Source of the DNA: Saccoglossus kowalevskii
Taxonomy: Eukaryota; Hemichordata; Enteropneusta; Harrimaniidae
Assembly: GCF_000003605.2 (NCBI RefSeq)
Contig: NW_003116453.1
Location: 709,066 to 773,065 of the forward strand
Length of the DNA: 64,000 bases
Reading direction: 5' to 3'
Position 1 is the first letter of the stretch, and every line of letters begins with the position of its first letter. Shown here piece after piece: positions 32,862 through 44,304 of this stretch. The position numbers and the translations under genes were made by a program. The notes beneath the pieces are model-generated. The model was not told the DNA's origin. It was given only the letters and a program-made list of their open reading frames with translations, and did no database searches.

Positions 32862-33250
32862 GATAACATTCAATGGAAATTATCGCTATTCCACTTTATA
32901 TCAAACATCGTTCAATAGGATAACATCGATATTTTCAGTGAAATCATATTTCGCACAACAAGAAAACCAGCGATATTTCTCATTGATATTATGTATCGCT
33001 CAACAAGAAACTGGCGATACTCTCAGTGATATTATATATCGCTCAACGAGAAACAAGCGATATTCTCAGTGATATTATATATTGCTCAACAAGAAACCAG
33101 CGAATTTCTCAGTGAAATTATATATCCCTAAATAGGAAATCATCGATATTCTCAGTGACACCACATAACATTAAATGAACTTTAATATTATCAGTGATAT
33201 CACATTTCACTCGACGACAAATCATCGCTATTCCCAGTTACACCACGTAA
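32862..33250. repeat. ~43-bp minisatellite
   Basis: About nine diverged copies of a unit resembling CGATATTCTCAGTGATATTA then TATATCGCTCAACAAGAAA. The middle copies are closest to each other. Non-coding. Confidence 0.75.
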
Positions 33251-33254
33251 GTAG

Positions 33255-34400
33255 TAGGCAGACACAGTATTTATTGTGAGCATATTATGAGAACAATACG
33301 GGAATATCCTGGTAAAGGAAGGAATGCAAAAACTATAAAATTAAATGATCAAGCCTGAGTGTGTCACGACGTCGGGCCACGACTTTACGAATTGAAAACA
33401 GTGCATTTAAATTCCAAGTGTTGCTTGACCACCCCTACGCAATAATGGTACTCACCCACATCCGGTACGACATTCTTAACGGACAGTTGCATTTTAAGCA
33501 TGAGGACGAATCCGCATATTTTTAACAAACTGGAGTGCAATAACAAATAGTTTGAATTAGTGGGTATAGTTGACAAATTACTAACACCTACCACGCAACA
33601 CATCTCTACATGTGTGAATACACTCAGGAAAACCGGTAAGTAAAATCACTTAGGACAGTCAGGGGGCAGCGGAGAACCAAAATCTTTTTGGAAACCCCTC
33701 AACTTAACGCCAAAAACGAAGCAAAACGTCATCTAACAGCATATATCCATTTGCATAATAACCTAACAAAGAACATGGATTCATTTGCATGATTGAATTA
33801 TAAAGACATCAGTTTTTTTGTTGAAGTAGTTCACAAAATTTTCACAAATAGTCCCAAAATAGTTTTAACATTCTTCTACATTGAAAAAAATGTTGACATG
33901 TATCAAAAGCAGAATTGTACAGAAAAGTGAAAAAGGGGGGTACGAACTACCCTTCCCCACCATAAAATAATAAATGTCTGTCGATATAAAATACCACACA
34001 ATACATCGCGCACAGTCGCAGACAAAGCGGAGATACTCGTATTCGTGAAGTGAAGATACTCGTAATAACTAAATGTTCAATTTCTTTTTATCCATTCACG
34101 TGCCGCCTCGTTGTATTGCATGCAACTGATTCTCGATGTTTGCCTCCCATTTCATGTTTAGACATATGTTCACACATTTTTGTAAACATCATAGCCTCTT
34201 CATTAAACCGTTATCAAAACAGCAAGCGTACATGGCGCTGTTGTGATTTATTTAATATGATACAGGACATTCCTTTCCGGTACAATAAACTGCATTTTGA
34301 CAGTATCGTAACTTGATTCATAACGTTTACAATTTCATTTTATGAAAGGAAAACTGCTGGAGACGTCCGGTATATTATCATTTACAAATGATGAGCATTG
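33255..34400. other. Intergenic, no feature recognised
   Basis: No gene, RNA or repeat could be supported. Open frames at 33385-33603 (-) and 34050-34316 (+) have no family resemblance. Confidence 0.4.
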
Positions 34401-34409
34401 CTGAAGAGA

Positions 34410-37150
34410 GACAGATACCATGCATAGACCAACTGTGGTCAGCATTTAAAACAGACAGTCAGATACCAGTCATAATTCAACCATGGCATACAGTCCTATA
34501 TCAGACACAGACTAACTATGATCGGCACTGGGGGAGACATTAAAATACCAGGCACAGAACAACCACGGTTAGCACTGAGAACAGACAGTCAGGTACCAGG
34601 CACAGACCAACTATGGTCAGCAACTGGGAACAGGCAGTCAGACAATACCTTAAATGAGACATTTCCTTTAAGACAATACCATTAATAAGACATTTTCTTG
34701 AGACAATACCATTAATGAGACATTAGCTTTAGGACAATACCATAAATGAGACATTTTTTGAAACAATACCATAAATGAGACATTTCCTTTGAGAAAATAT
34801 CGTAAATGAGACATTTCATTTGAGACAATGCCATAAATGAGACATTTCCTTTTAAGACAATACCATTAATGAGACATTACCTTTGAGACAATACCATAAC
34901 TGAGACATTACTTTTGGGACAATACCATAAATGAGACATTTCATTTGAGACAATACCATTAATGAGACGTTACCTTTGAGACAATACAATAAATGAGACA
35001 TTACCTTTGAGACAATACCATAACTGAGACATTACTTTTGAGACAATACCATAAATGAGACATTACCTTTGAGACAATACAATAAATGAGACATTACCTT
35101 TGAGACAATACCATAAATGAGACATTAACTTTGAGACAATACCATAAATGAGACAATATCATAAATGAGACATTTCCTTTAAGACAATACCATCAATGAG
35201 ACATTACCTTTAGGACAATACCATAAATGGGACATTACCTTTCGGCACTGGGGGAGACATTAAAATACCAGGCACAGAACAGCCACGGTTAGCACTGAGA
35301 ACAGACAGTCAGGTACCAGGCACAGACCAACTATGGTCAGCAACTGGGAACAGGCAGTCAGACAATACCTTAAATGAGACATTTCCTTTAAGACAATACC
35401 ATTAATGAGACATTTTCCTGAGACAATACCATAAATGAAACATTACCTTTGGGACAATACCATAAATGAGACATTACCTTTGAGACAATACCATAGATGA
35501 GACATTACCTTTGAGACAATACCATAAATGAGACATTACCTTTGAGACAATACCATCAATGAGACATTACCTTTAGGACAATACCATAAGTGAGACATTA
35601 CCTTTGAGACAATACCATAAATGAGACATACCTTTGAGACATTACCATAAATGAGACATTACCTTTGAGACAATACCATCAATGAGACATTACCTTTGAG
35701 ACAATACAATAAATGAGACATTACCTTTGAGACAATACCATAACTGAGACATTACTTTTGAGACAATACCATAAATGAGACATTTCATTTGAGACAATAC
35801 CATTAATGAGACGTTACCTTTGAGACAATACAATAAATGAGACATTACCTTTGAGACAATATCATAAATGAGACATTTCCTTTAAGACAATACCATCAAT
35901 GAGACATTACCTTTAGGACAATACCATAAATGGGACATTACCTTTCGGCACTGGGGGAGACATTAAAATACCAGGCACAGAACAGCCACGGTTAGCACTG
36001 AGAACAGACAGTCAGGTACCAGGCACAGACCAAATATGGTCAGCAACTGGGAACAGGCAGTCAGACAATACCTTAAATGAGACATTTCCTTTAAGACAAT
36101 ACCATTAATGAGACATTTTCCTGAGACAATACCATAAATGAGACATTACCTTTTGGACAATACCATAAATGAGACATTACCTTTGAGACAATACCATAAA
36201 TGAGACATTACCTTTGAGACAATACTATAAATGAGACACTGCCTTTAAGACAATACCATCAATGAGACATTACCTTTAGGACAATACCATAAATGAGACA
36301 TTACCTTTGAGACAATACCATAAATGAGACATTACCTTTGAGACAATACCATAAATGAGACATTACCTTTGAGACAATACCATCAATGAGACATTACCTT
36401 TAGGACAATACCATAAATGAGACATTACCTTTGAGACAATACCATAAATGAGACATTACCTTTGAGACAATACCATAAATGAGACATTACCTTTGAGACA
36501 ATACCATAAATGAGACATTACCTTTGAGACAATACCATAAATGAGACATTACCTTTGAGACAATACCATCAATGAGACATTACCTTTAGGACAATACCAT
36601 AAATGAGACATAACCTTTGAGACAATACCATAAATGAGACATTACCTTTGAGACAATACCATAAATGAGACATTACCTTCAGGACAATACCATAAATGAG
36701 ATATTTCATTTGAGACAATACCATAAATGAGACATTACCTTTGAGACAATACCATAAATGAGACATTACCTTTAGGACAATACCATAGATGAGATATTTC
36801 ATTTGAGACAATACCATAAATGAGACATTTCATTTGAGACAATACCATAAATGAGACATTGCCTTTGAGACAATACTATTAATGGGACATTACCTTTAGG
36901 ACAATACCATAGATGAGATATTTCATTTGAGACAATACCATAAATGAGACATTACCTTTGAGACAATACCATTAATGAGACATTACCTTTAGGACAATAC
37001 CATAAATGAGAATTTTTTGATTTAATACCATGAATGAGACATTTCCTTTGAGTCAATACAATAAATGAAACATTACCTTTGAGAAAATACCATAAATGAG
37101 ACATTTCATTTGAAACGCACTATAAATGCGACATTTCTTGAAGACAATGC
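34410..37150. repeat. 31-bp minisatellite with ~0.7-kb higher-order repeat
   Basis: Dozens of copies of a 31-bp unit (GAGACAATACCATAAATGAG plus ACATTACCTTT). A second unit of about 49 bp (ATACCAGGCACAGAAC... GACAGTCAGG) is embedded. The block starting CGGCACTGGGGGAGACATT occurs at 34523, 35243 and 35945, i.e. 720 and 702 bp apart, with the following 31-bp units in matching order. Both classes therefore amplified together as a higher-order unit. Non-coding. Confidence 0.9.
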
Positions 37151-37154
37151 CGCA

Positions 37155-39740
37155 AACTTTCAAAACAGGTGGCGAGTGCAAAGTATCATAGCGTTGCCAC
37201 ATTTTTTTTATTGACTGTTCAGCAAAAATCATTTCTATTAATTATCGGCTTTCTTGAAAAGTGAAATGTAAACTTATTTTTGAATCGTCATATGTAGACG
37301 TTAAAAATCATTGTCAGTTTTAGTACAGTCGCTTGAAAGTATTCAATGAAATTGAAAAGAAAATTAGTGACTCGCAATGAAATCACATTACTGCCATTAA
37401 CTATGTTGTCATCACCTTTATTTCTGAATACAGGTCAGCATTGTATTTGGAGATATGTTTTTTTTTCAGACGTACTGGTTTAAGATAGCAACCTTCATTT
37501 CAATGTATAATACCTCTTTACTTTGTATCAAATATTACCCCTCCCTCCCCCAATTCCAATGAATGAATTATCTTGTTAATATGTTGTATACAATATCTTA
37601 ATCTTAACAATAAACTAAATTTAAAGTGTGTGGCGTTGACGGCTTTCATGCTCTCTGCAAGTTATGCTCGGTTATTAGGCATCTTTTTTGGGGCCATGGA
37701 GAAGGTGTGTAGTGGCGTGAAGCTAGGTGATTAGTGCGCGAGCGCCAGTTTGAGTCACGCATGCAGTACGTGTTTACTTTGATTTGAGGTAGTATTTACC
37801 ATGCCGTTTATTCGGTGTTATTTGCTTAAATAAATTTAAAAGACAGGTAATTTATTCAAGTCACCAATAAGTGTTTTGTACTTTGTTTTGCGTGGCTGTA
37901 TATGTATTTGTTTGACACTGTATGATTACATAGCTTGTTCTATTACTCCGAGCATATCCTCTTGTATCATAATTATGCAATTTTCATGCCGTACTCAAGA
38001 ATGCGTTAGAGCACTCATCTATAAATGACAATCAAATTGCGCGTTTTTTTCTTCCAGACTTTCAACATACTTATACATAATTGCAGAATATTAAATGACC
38101 AAAAAGTCGCACCCATTACTTGCACACCGTCTTTGCCCTATTTGTACATAGCTAGGAAATATAAGATAAGGGTACGCAATTCAAATATCCATTTATGGTG
38201 AAATGCGACGGAGAGCAAATCACGTGAGTTGTATGCGTGCGTCAGTCGAATTTGCTCTGACCAATGGCGTCACGGAACCAATGGACGCATGGAAAAAAAT
38301 CGTTTCGTAAGCAGAAATGAGTAAAGTTATCGCCTTCTAAAAGACAAAAATCGTAACACAGAATCTGTAAATACGAAAAGATACTTAAAAACTTTCCCAC
38401 TGACTCACTCATTTACATTAGTATTTTTTGTTTGTTAAGAAATTGTAAATTTGTGAGCAATTCGCGTGGCTTCATAAATGAGATATTTTTCCATATCCCA
38501 CTAGTTGCGTACGTGACATCTTATAAATTCTTGCGAGCAGTAATACATAAAAATCGAAGGTTTTGTTAGCTCTAACTATGTAATTTTATTGGTGCTTGGG
38601 AGTTATCGAAGGAGTCATGGGTGGTATTTAGTGCACATTGCGCCCAGGTCAAAACTCGTACTCGCGATTTCCGTCAGAAGAGCACATTGGATTGTGGGAA
38701 AATGAATATTTATCAACACAAATGTATTAATTATATCCGCTAGTAGAGTGGGATAAACGTTTCACGCATGCGCGATATATACACACTAAATGCTCAAGTT
38801 AACCTACTTGAAAGCGAAATACGCATGAGAGCTCTGACCATACATAGTTAACAAATTCAAAATTTATCGCATTTCTTTGCTCGATTTACGCCATGTTTTC
38901 AAACATTATAAATAAATAAAATTCGGACACGAGCCTCGATCAGAGCGTCTCGTCACTGGGGATCACTAGATCCAGTTGGTACTATCTATCTACTTTCAAA
39001 AAAAAAGAAAACATGAACAAATAATTATGTATAACAATCCATGTAAATATTTACGTGACAATATAAAATTGATGTTAAGTTGTTTTCATCCCATGGAATG
39101 AGGTCAGTTAATACCGCCATTAAAGCGGCGTTCTGAGATAATTCATATAGCTTTATTCATTCCAATGATTTTCAGCGCGTCGAATTTACGGCGATCTTTT
39201 CGGCTTCCCATTTGGTTGTGTGTTCGACTCGGGTGGATTCGCCTCCCATCCGAATTACTTTGACCCAGTAATTTGGAAAAGGGGCGTAGCCTGACGGATT
39301 TACCATCATTTTCTATAATTCGCCCATACTCCAATATTACACAAAAGATTCTGTTCTGTTGAATATTTATCGCGAATAACATAAAAATCTTCAACAAGAT
39401 TCACCCGATGGTGTCGTTTTTATCTAACAGGAGATTGAAAGATATTAGTATTGGCCTCGATTATGATGTATTCTATTGACCACGTGTGCACCAATTCCCC
39501 AGTAGTCCGTTGGGACTACTGGGATGATTAACCCCGGGCAGCACAATACTTCTACCATTCCGTTACCAGGCTCTTGAATTTCCATTAGTAAATTGCATTT
39601 GAATCATTATTGAGGGCAATTGGAACGGAATGATACACACTGTGTATTGGTATCGCGTGAGAGAAATCTGAACCGAAAAGGGATGACACGTATGCAAAAG
39701 GTCAGGAGAAATGACCTTTTCTGTAATGCAGTTCATTCTT
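37155..39740. other. Intergenic upstream of lactamase-like gene 1
   Basis: No gene recognised. At 38590-38730 a segment shares words with 49830-49965 (see findings). At 39498-39523 there is a hairpin with an 11-bp stem, CCCAGTAGTCC / GGACTACTGGG, and a four-base loop. An open frame at 39143-39397 (-) is unrecognised. Confidence 0.45.
39498..39523. other. Short perfect hairpin (11-bp stem)
   Basis: CCCAGTAGTCC, loop GTTG, GGACTACTGGG. It lies about 390 bp upstream of the start codon of lactamase-like gene 1. No known regulatory family is implied. Confidence 0.5.
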
Positions 39741-39750
39741 TTCCAGCGAA

Positions 39751-39770
39751 TATATAAAAGTATAAAAAGG
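39751..39770 (+). promoter_or_regulatory. TATA box of lactamase-like gene 1
   Basis: TATATAAAAG and TATAAAAAGG are consecutive TATA-box matches, about 120-140 bp before the start codon at 39891. This predicts a start near 39785-39795 and a 5' UTR of about 100 bases. Confidence 0.6.
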
Positions 39771-39890
39771 GAAAACGAGTCCTTTCTTGAGTAGGTAATA
39801 AAGAAATTGAATCGAAACGTGTGATGAATTTTCGTATTTTTTTATTTAAGCAGATGAGAGAAGAGAGAGACGTGTGGGCTGACAGACACT

Positions 39891-40381
39891 ATGGAGGTTG
39901 TTATCCGTGTATGGTGGTTCATATTTGTAATGACGCAGTCGGCATCTTGTGATATCGAAAACCATTTTATCCGGGAATACTCTCCACAGTTAGGACAGTT
40001 TATCGATGACGTCATACAATGTAAGAATATTCCTGGACTTTCACTGGCGATTGTTCAAGACGGGCAGGTTGTTATGTCAGCTGGCTACGGAAAAAGAGAC
40101 CTGGAACACCAACTCCCCGTCGATGAGAACACTGTGTTTCCCATCGGTTCTCTGTCAAAAGTGTTTACGGCAGTGACCCTGGCGAACATTCTGGTGGATT
40201 TAACGGATCTGGAGTGGGACACCCCGCTGCACAATCGTCTTGGCGACAGTTTCCAGTTGCCGGGAAACTTCCGAACCGATGAAGTATGTCTCAGAGATCT
40301 TATGGCTCATAAGGTCGGGTTAGAAGAGAGTTTTCTGTTGTTGGTGATGGATACCAACATGACAAAACAAGAATACGTACG
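39891..40381 (+). CDS. Lactamase-like 1, exon 1 (signal peptide, SxxK)
   Basis: 491 coding nt, 163 codons plus two bases. Shows IQCKNIPGLSLAIVQDGQ, PIGSLSKVFTAV (nucleophile Ser87, Lys90) and LRDLMAHKVGL. Donor ACG then GTATGT. Confidence 0.92.
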
Positions 40382-43300
40382 GTATGTTATTCTGCAGTAA
40401 TTCACATTCCAATCGTACTTGACAGAAAACATAGCATTATTCGTTATATTAAATAATAGAAACGCTAGTGCATTCATAATTCGAATTTTTTGATAAATCT
40501 ATAACTATAAATCATAATATCAAACAAAATCATTTAAATATGGTAGGAAAATGCAAAATTACAGAGAATATTTATAGTTTTTTTTTTCATTTTGCAATAA
40601 ATTGCTGGTTATGATTTACTGAAAGGCGGCCATCTTGTAAGTATTAGTAAGAGCCCTGAGTAAAAGTGTTTTTACCATAAGTTACTATGGCATAAAATGT
40701 ATGCCTTATCGAACGAATTTGGCGCATATCATTCACAGTTGTGGCGTTTAGTCACTAGCTTATATGGAATGGTAAACGTCGCAATATTCCCGCTGAGGTT
40801 GCTTAGTACAGTTTCATGTTTTTAGAATTGTTTTATATTTTGCGAATAGATTTTATATAAGTTTATCGTAGGAGATTTCGCGTTAGAGTACGTTCTATCG
40901 TCAATATATTTGCATAGGCTAAACTATTGAAACTGTCGAATCTTTAAAACAAAAAATCAAAAATATAGTTTTCGACACATTGTTCCGTTATTTCGAGTTT
41001 CACCAAAACGTAAAGAATTGGATATGTTTACCCCCACCGCCCCGTGCATGGAGTCCCATGTATTAACTCTGTAATCCGCGAAAAGTACTATGATAATCAT
41101 GTTTATCCGCAAAAACAGTCCGTGACCCCAAATTTGTGTTCACATATGACCTTGTATAGCAATAAGCAATGTATGCGCAAACTATAAAAAGAAAAAAATC
41201 CGAAGACTTTCATGGGACTGTATCGAACAAACTCAAACGCTATCGCTGCAATGCATGTTCAGTATGCAGAGAAAAGCAACTTATGCGGTGGTACCATTAT
41301 TTGTTATAGCGAGAAGAGAATTTCAGACTGGATAACAACAATTACTCGAATGATGATACAATAACTTTAACTTGTAATAATATCGACTGATTTGTTTATT
41401 TTGAGAAATTAACGTTAGCAGGATATTTTTCTGGCGATTATCCATTATCGTTGGCGACTGGGTTCTAAAAATAGTATTTTTTAACTAATATTTGGCCAAA
41501 CGCTGTTTCATGACACCGTGAAACTAAATTTCCATCACAGTTCCTCTATCAGATGGACTGTGGAAAATGATTGTATATAATAAACCATTGTAATGCGACT
41601 TATGACCAACTTTCCCACAAATTATGGATTGGCTTCTACCTACCTACAAATGAATGACACGATATCTCAACTAGTATACCAGTACCTTTTGAATCAGCTT
41701 CAATGTGGTTTCAAATTTTAATGAAATCACAGTTAGACATTTATATACTGTTCCAATTGTACTTAAGTGTTCCTTTTCGCGTTTTTTTTCTAGTCGGTTG
41801 CAGTATTTCGATGAACAATATCCGTTTCGAAGTCGATTTCATTACAGTAATGCAATGTACACGTTAGCTGGTCACGTGGCTGAAATCGTCACCGGTGACA
41901 GCTATGAGAACCTTGTTAGAGACAAAACATTGCGGCCATGCTCAATGAAAAATAGCGGGTTTGCTGCGGAGATATCGGAGGATACAAACAATTTTGCTGT
42001 TTCCTATTTGTGGAACTCTACTTCTGGGAAATATATTTCTTTGCCAAAAGATCTTTTCAGGTATGTATGTTCGTTGTTGTATTACAGTCAAACTTCATTC
42101 GGCGTAACGCGTCTTCTATTTGCATTACGTCACCGAGAGACGCGCAAAGGATTACGGTAAAAGTAAACCATTTGGCTAATCTGGAACACACGGGGTGAAA
42201 TGCAGTGAAATATGTTTACCACCTGCCGGGGGAGGGATTCTCTGAATAAAATATGATACGCAAGCTGAAGTAAAAAAACGCGTAAAAGTGGTGTTACATG
42301 TATCTAGTTATTTGACGCGTATACGCGTGTACCGGATGAAACTTAGAATATAGTAATAAAGTGTGAAAAAAGGAATCTCATGAATTCATGTTACCTCAAC
42401 TTGGAAACAGTATGATTTTAGTATGTATATAGGGTATCTATTTTAAGTTTCTGCACTTGAAAAAGGGTAAAAAGTTGACAAAAATAATTACGTGTTTAAA
42501 AGTCTGACTTGGAGTACCGAGACCTCCTGACACGTACATACACACACACACACTAACAAAGCCGTACGATGGTACAAAATTGGACACAATAGTGTACCTA
42601 ACGATAACTGAAACCACTCTTGACCATTATACCTATTATTGTTCGGTCCGTAATATAGAAAATTTAACGAGTAACCAATTTGGTTATTTGGTAAACCGAG
42701 TTGTTTTGGTAAAAATCATGTAAATGGCATGAGACCTTCTAATAATTATGTCCACTTGTAAAAAAAAATCAAAAACATGTACTTCTTGAAATAAATAATT
42801 ACGTAATATATATAATGTCGTCACTTTATCTCATCTAGCAAACTGTTAGGATAATTATGTGTCATTGTAAATAATGGGCAACGCCGTAATATTAACAAAA
42901 CTGGTTTAATTATCAAATGTCACGCGTTCTTCTTTAAGTTGGTGTTGCGCTTAACGATGGGTGTTCGGATATATGCTAGTTAAAAAGATTCATTATCATG
43001 ACATTTATTTCTCTCTTGATATGCCAGGATCGTGGGTCTACATTCTCCGGCGGGGGGCCTGGTATCCAACGCAGTTGATATGGCTCAATTTATGCTACGT
43101 TTTCTGAACACCACAATGGACAGCAATGCAAAGGAGGCGTACAAGGAGATTGTCTCACCACAGTTTGCATTGAATGGATACAGCAAGCAGACCAGGAAGT
43201 TCTTTCCGGTCGCTGACGTCGAAACAGATTACGCCATGGGCTTAAAGAATGGCATTTATCGAGGTTGGTGTCACAGGGGGCGCCCTGTTACCCATGGTCC

Positions 43301-44300
43301 TTTCTTTCCATCAAAATTCGCCAGAAATTGGAAGCAATCAACTTGATGTTTAATACCTAATTCTCACACAAATAAAAACAACATGGATGGCATAATGTAT
43401 TAGATGTTGATTCACTACACGCTACATTGTAGTTTACATGGGATATTCGTTTCATTATTATCATTTTGTAGCTATTCATTCAACCACAGTCACAAGGACT
43501 ATGATTCAACAATATATAGTGTGTTAACTCGTAGTCATCACGTGACAGATGTCAATACATAGAGCCCATACTTTGATGACGTATACGTTATGTTTCAATT
43601 TTCAGGGTATTCAAGGTTGTCACACTCTGGGTGGTTTGCGGGTTTCAACTCGCTATTGTGGTTTTATCCTCATAAGTCCACCGGAATCTTCACTGCTATC
43701 AACGGACCATATACATCGGAGGCGGATGGCGCCCTCAAGCGAATCCATGCATACGCCACTGATCTGCTCATGGGGGAAGAGCCGTGGATGAATTCGTCAA
43801 CTGCGTGCAGCTATCCGTTGCCATGGCGACCCACGCCGGTCAAAAGCACGGACACTAAACAAGAATTCGTGATAGATACTGAGGACGATGAGAAAATGTA
43901 TCTTTTGGACTACGTTGGGTCTTATCTTCATCCGGGGTTTGGACATTTGAGTATTTATATGGGCGAGGATCTAAGTCTGCGCTTTACATACGGGAACTTT
44001 GGTCGGGGGACGCTTAGCGTCACACCACTCAGGGACGTCTTTGAAATCACCATAGAATCGCCGATTTGGTATTTATCTGCGGGTGTTAAAATCGTATTTC
44101 TAAGAGCGAACACAGCGGAAGTTGAGAAAGTCCAGTTTCCGGTGGAAGACGGTGAGATTCCGCCCGTATTTCACAAAACAATTCAACGCTCCAGTAACGT
44201 TGCCAACTGTGTCAATTCAAACATGACGAATTGCGTCAATTTTTTCGGTTGTCTGTTTCATACTCTATTTTTTCTACTTCAATTTAAATGTTTGTACTAG
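39891..44300 (+). CDS. Secreted serine beta-lactamase-like protein 1 (complete, 4 exons)
   Basis: Predicted S12-family serine hydrolase (class C beta-lactamase / D-Ala-D-Ala peptidase / esterase fold), like metazoan LACTB-type proteins and mollusc gigasin-6. Exons: 39891-40381, 41794-42060, 43028-43263, 43606-44300; 1689 nt, 562 aa. All junctions keep frame. A signal peptide covers about residues 1-19. Catalytic motifs: SLSK at 87-90 (SxxK), YSN at 181-183, HSG at 338-340 (the KTG/HxG position). The C-terminus ends in a hydrophobic stretch (FFGCLFHTLFFLLQFK) after a polar N/S-rich segment, compatible with a GPI signal or a tail anchor. Intron 3 uses a weak donor, GTTGGT. A paralog lies 13 kb downstream in the same direction. 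True substrate is unknown; calling it a penicillin-degrading enzyme would be unjustified. Confidence 0.9.
40385..41790. other. Intron 1 of lactamase-like gene 1
   Basis: About 1.4 kb, GT-AG, ending in a T-run and TAG at 41791-41793. Nothing else recognised. Confidence 0.7.
41794..42060 (+). CDS. Lactamase-like 1, exon 2 (YxN motif)
   Basis: 267 nt. Completes Arg164, then LQYFDEQYPFRSRFHYSNA with YSN at 181-183 and MYTLAGHVAEIV. Donor CAG then GTATGT. Confidence 0.9.
42062..43025. other. Intron 2 of lactamase-like gene 1
   Basis: About 970 bp, GT-AG, with a short CA run near 42540-42552. Otherwise unremarkable. Confidence 0.7.
43028..43263 (+). CDS. Lactamase-like 1, exon 3
   Basis: 236 nt, residues 254-331 plus split codons. 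Shows SPAGGLVSNAVDMAQFMLR and VETDYAMGL, conserved in the paralog. The donor is the weak GTTGGT; the paralog has GTGAGT at the same place, supporting the junction. Confidence 0.88.
43606..44300 (+). CDS. Lactamase-like 1, exon 4 (HxG motif, C-terminal domain)
   Basis: 695 nt, residues 333-562 and stop. Starts YSRLSHSGWFAGFNS with HSG at 338-340, then a beta-rich C-terminal domain and the hydrophobic tail. Acceptor TTTTCAG. Confidence 0.9.
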
Positions 44301-44304
44301 GAGA

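Noticed and set aside
34640-37100. Regularly spaced repeats that could be mistaken for a CRISPR array
   Set aside because: Units are contiguous with no unique spacers, and the genome is eukaryotic.
39143-39397. 84-codon - frame upstream of lactamase-like gene 1
   Set aside because: Some basic, repeat-like wording, but no motif of a known family; not enough to call a gene or element.
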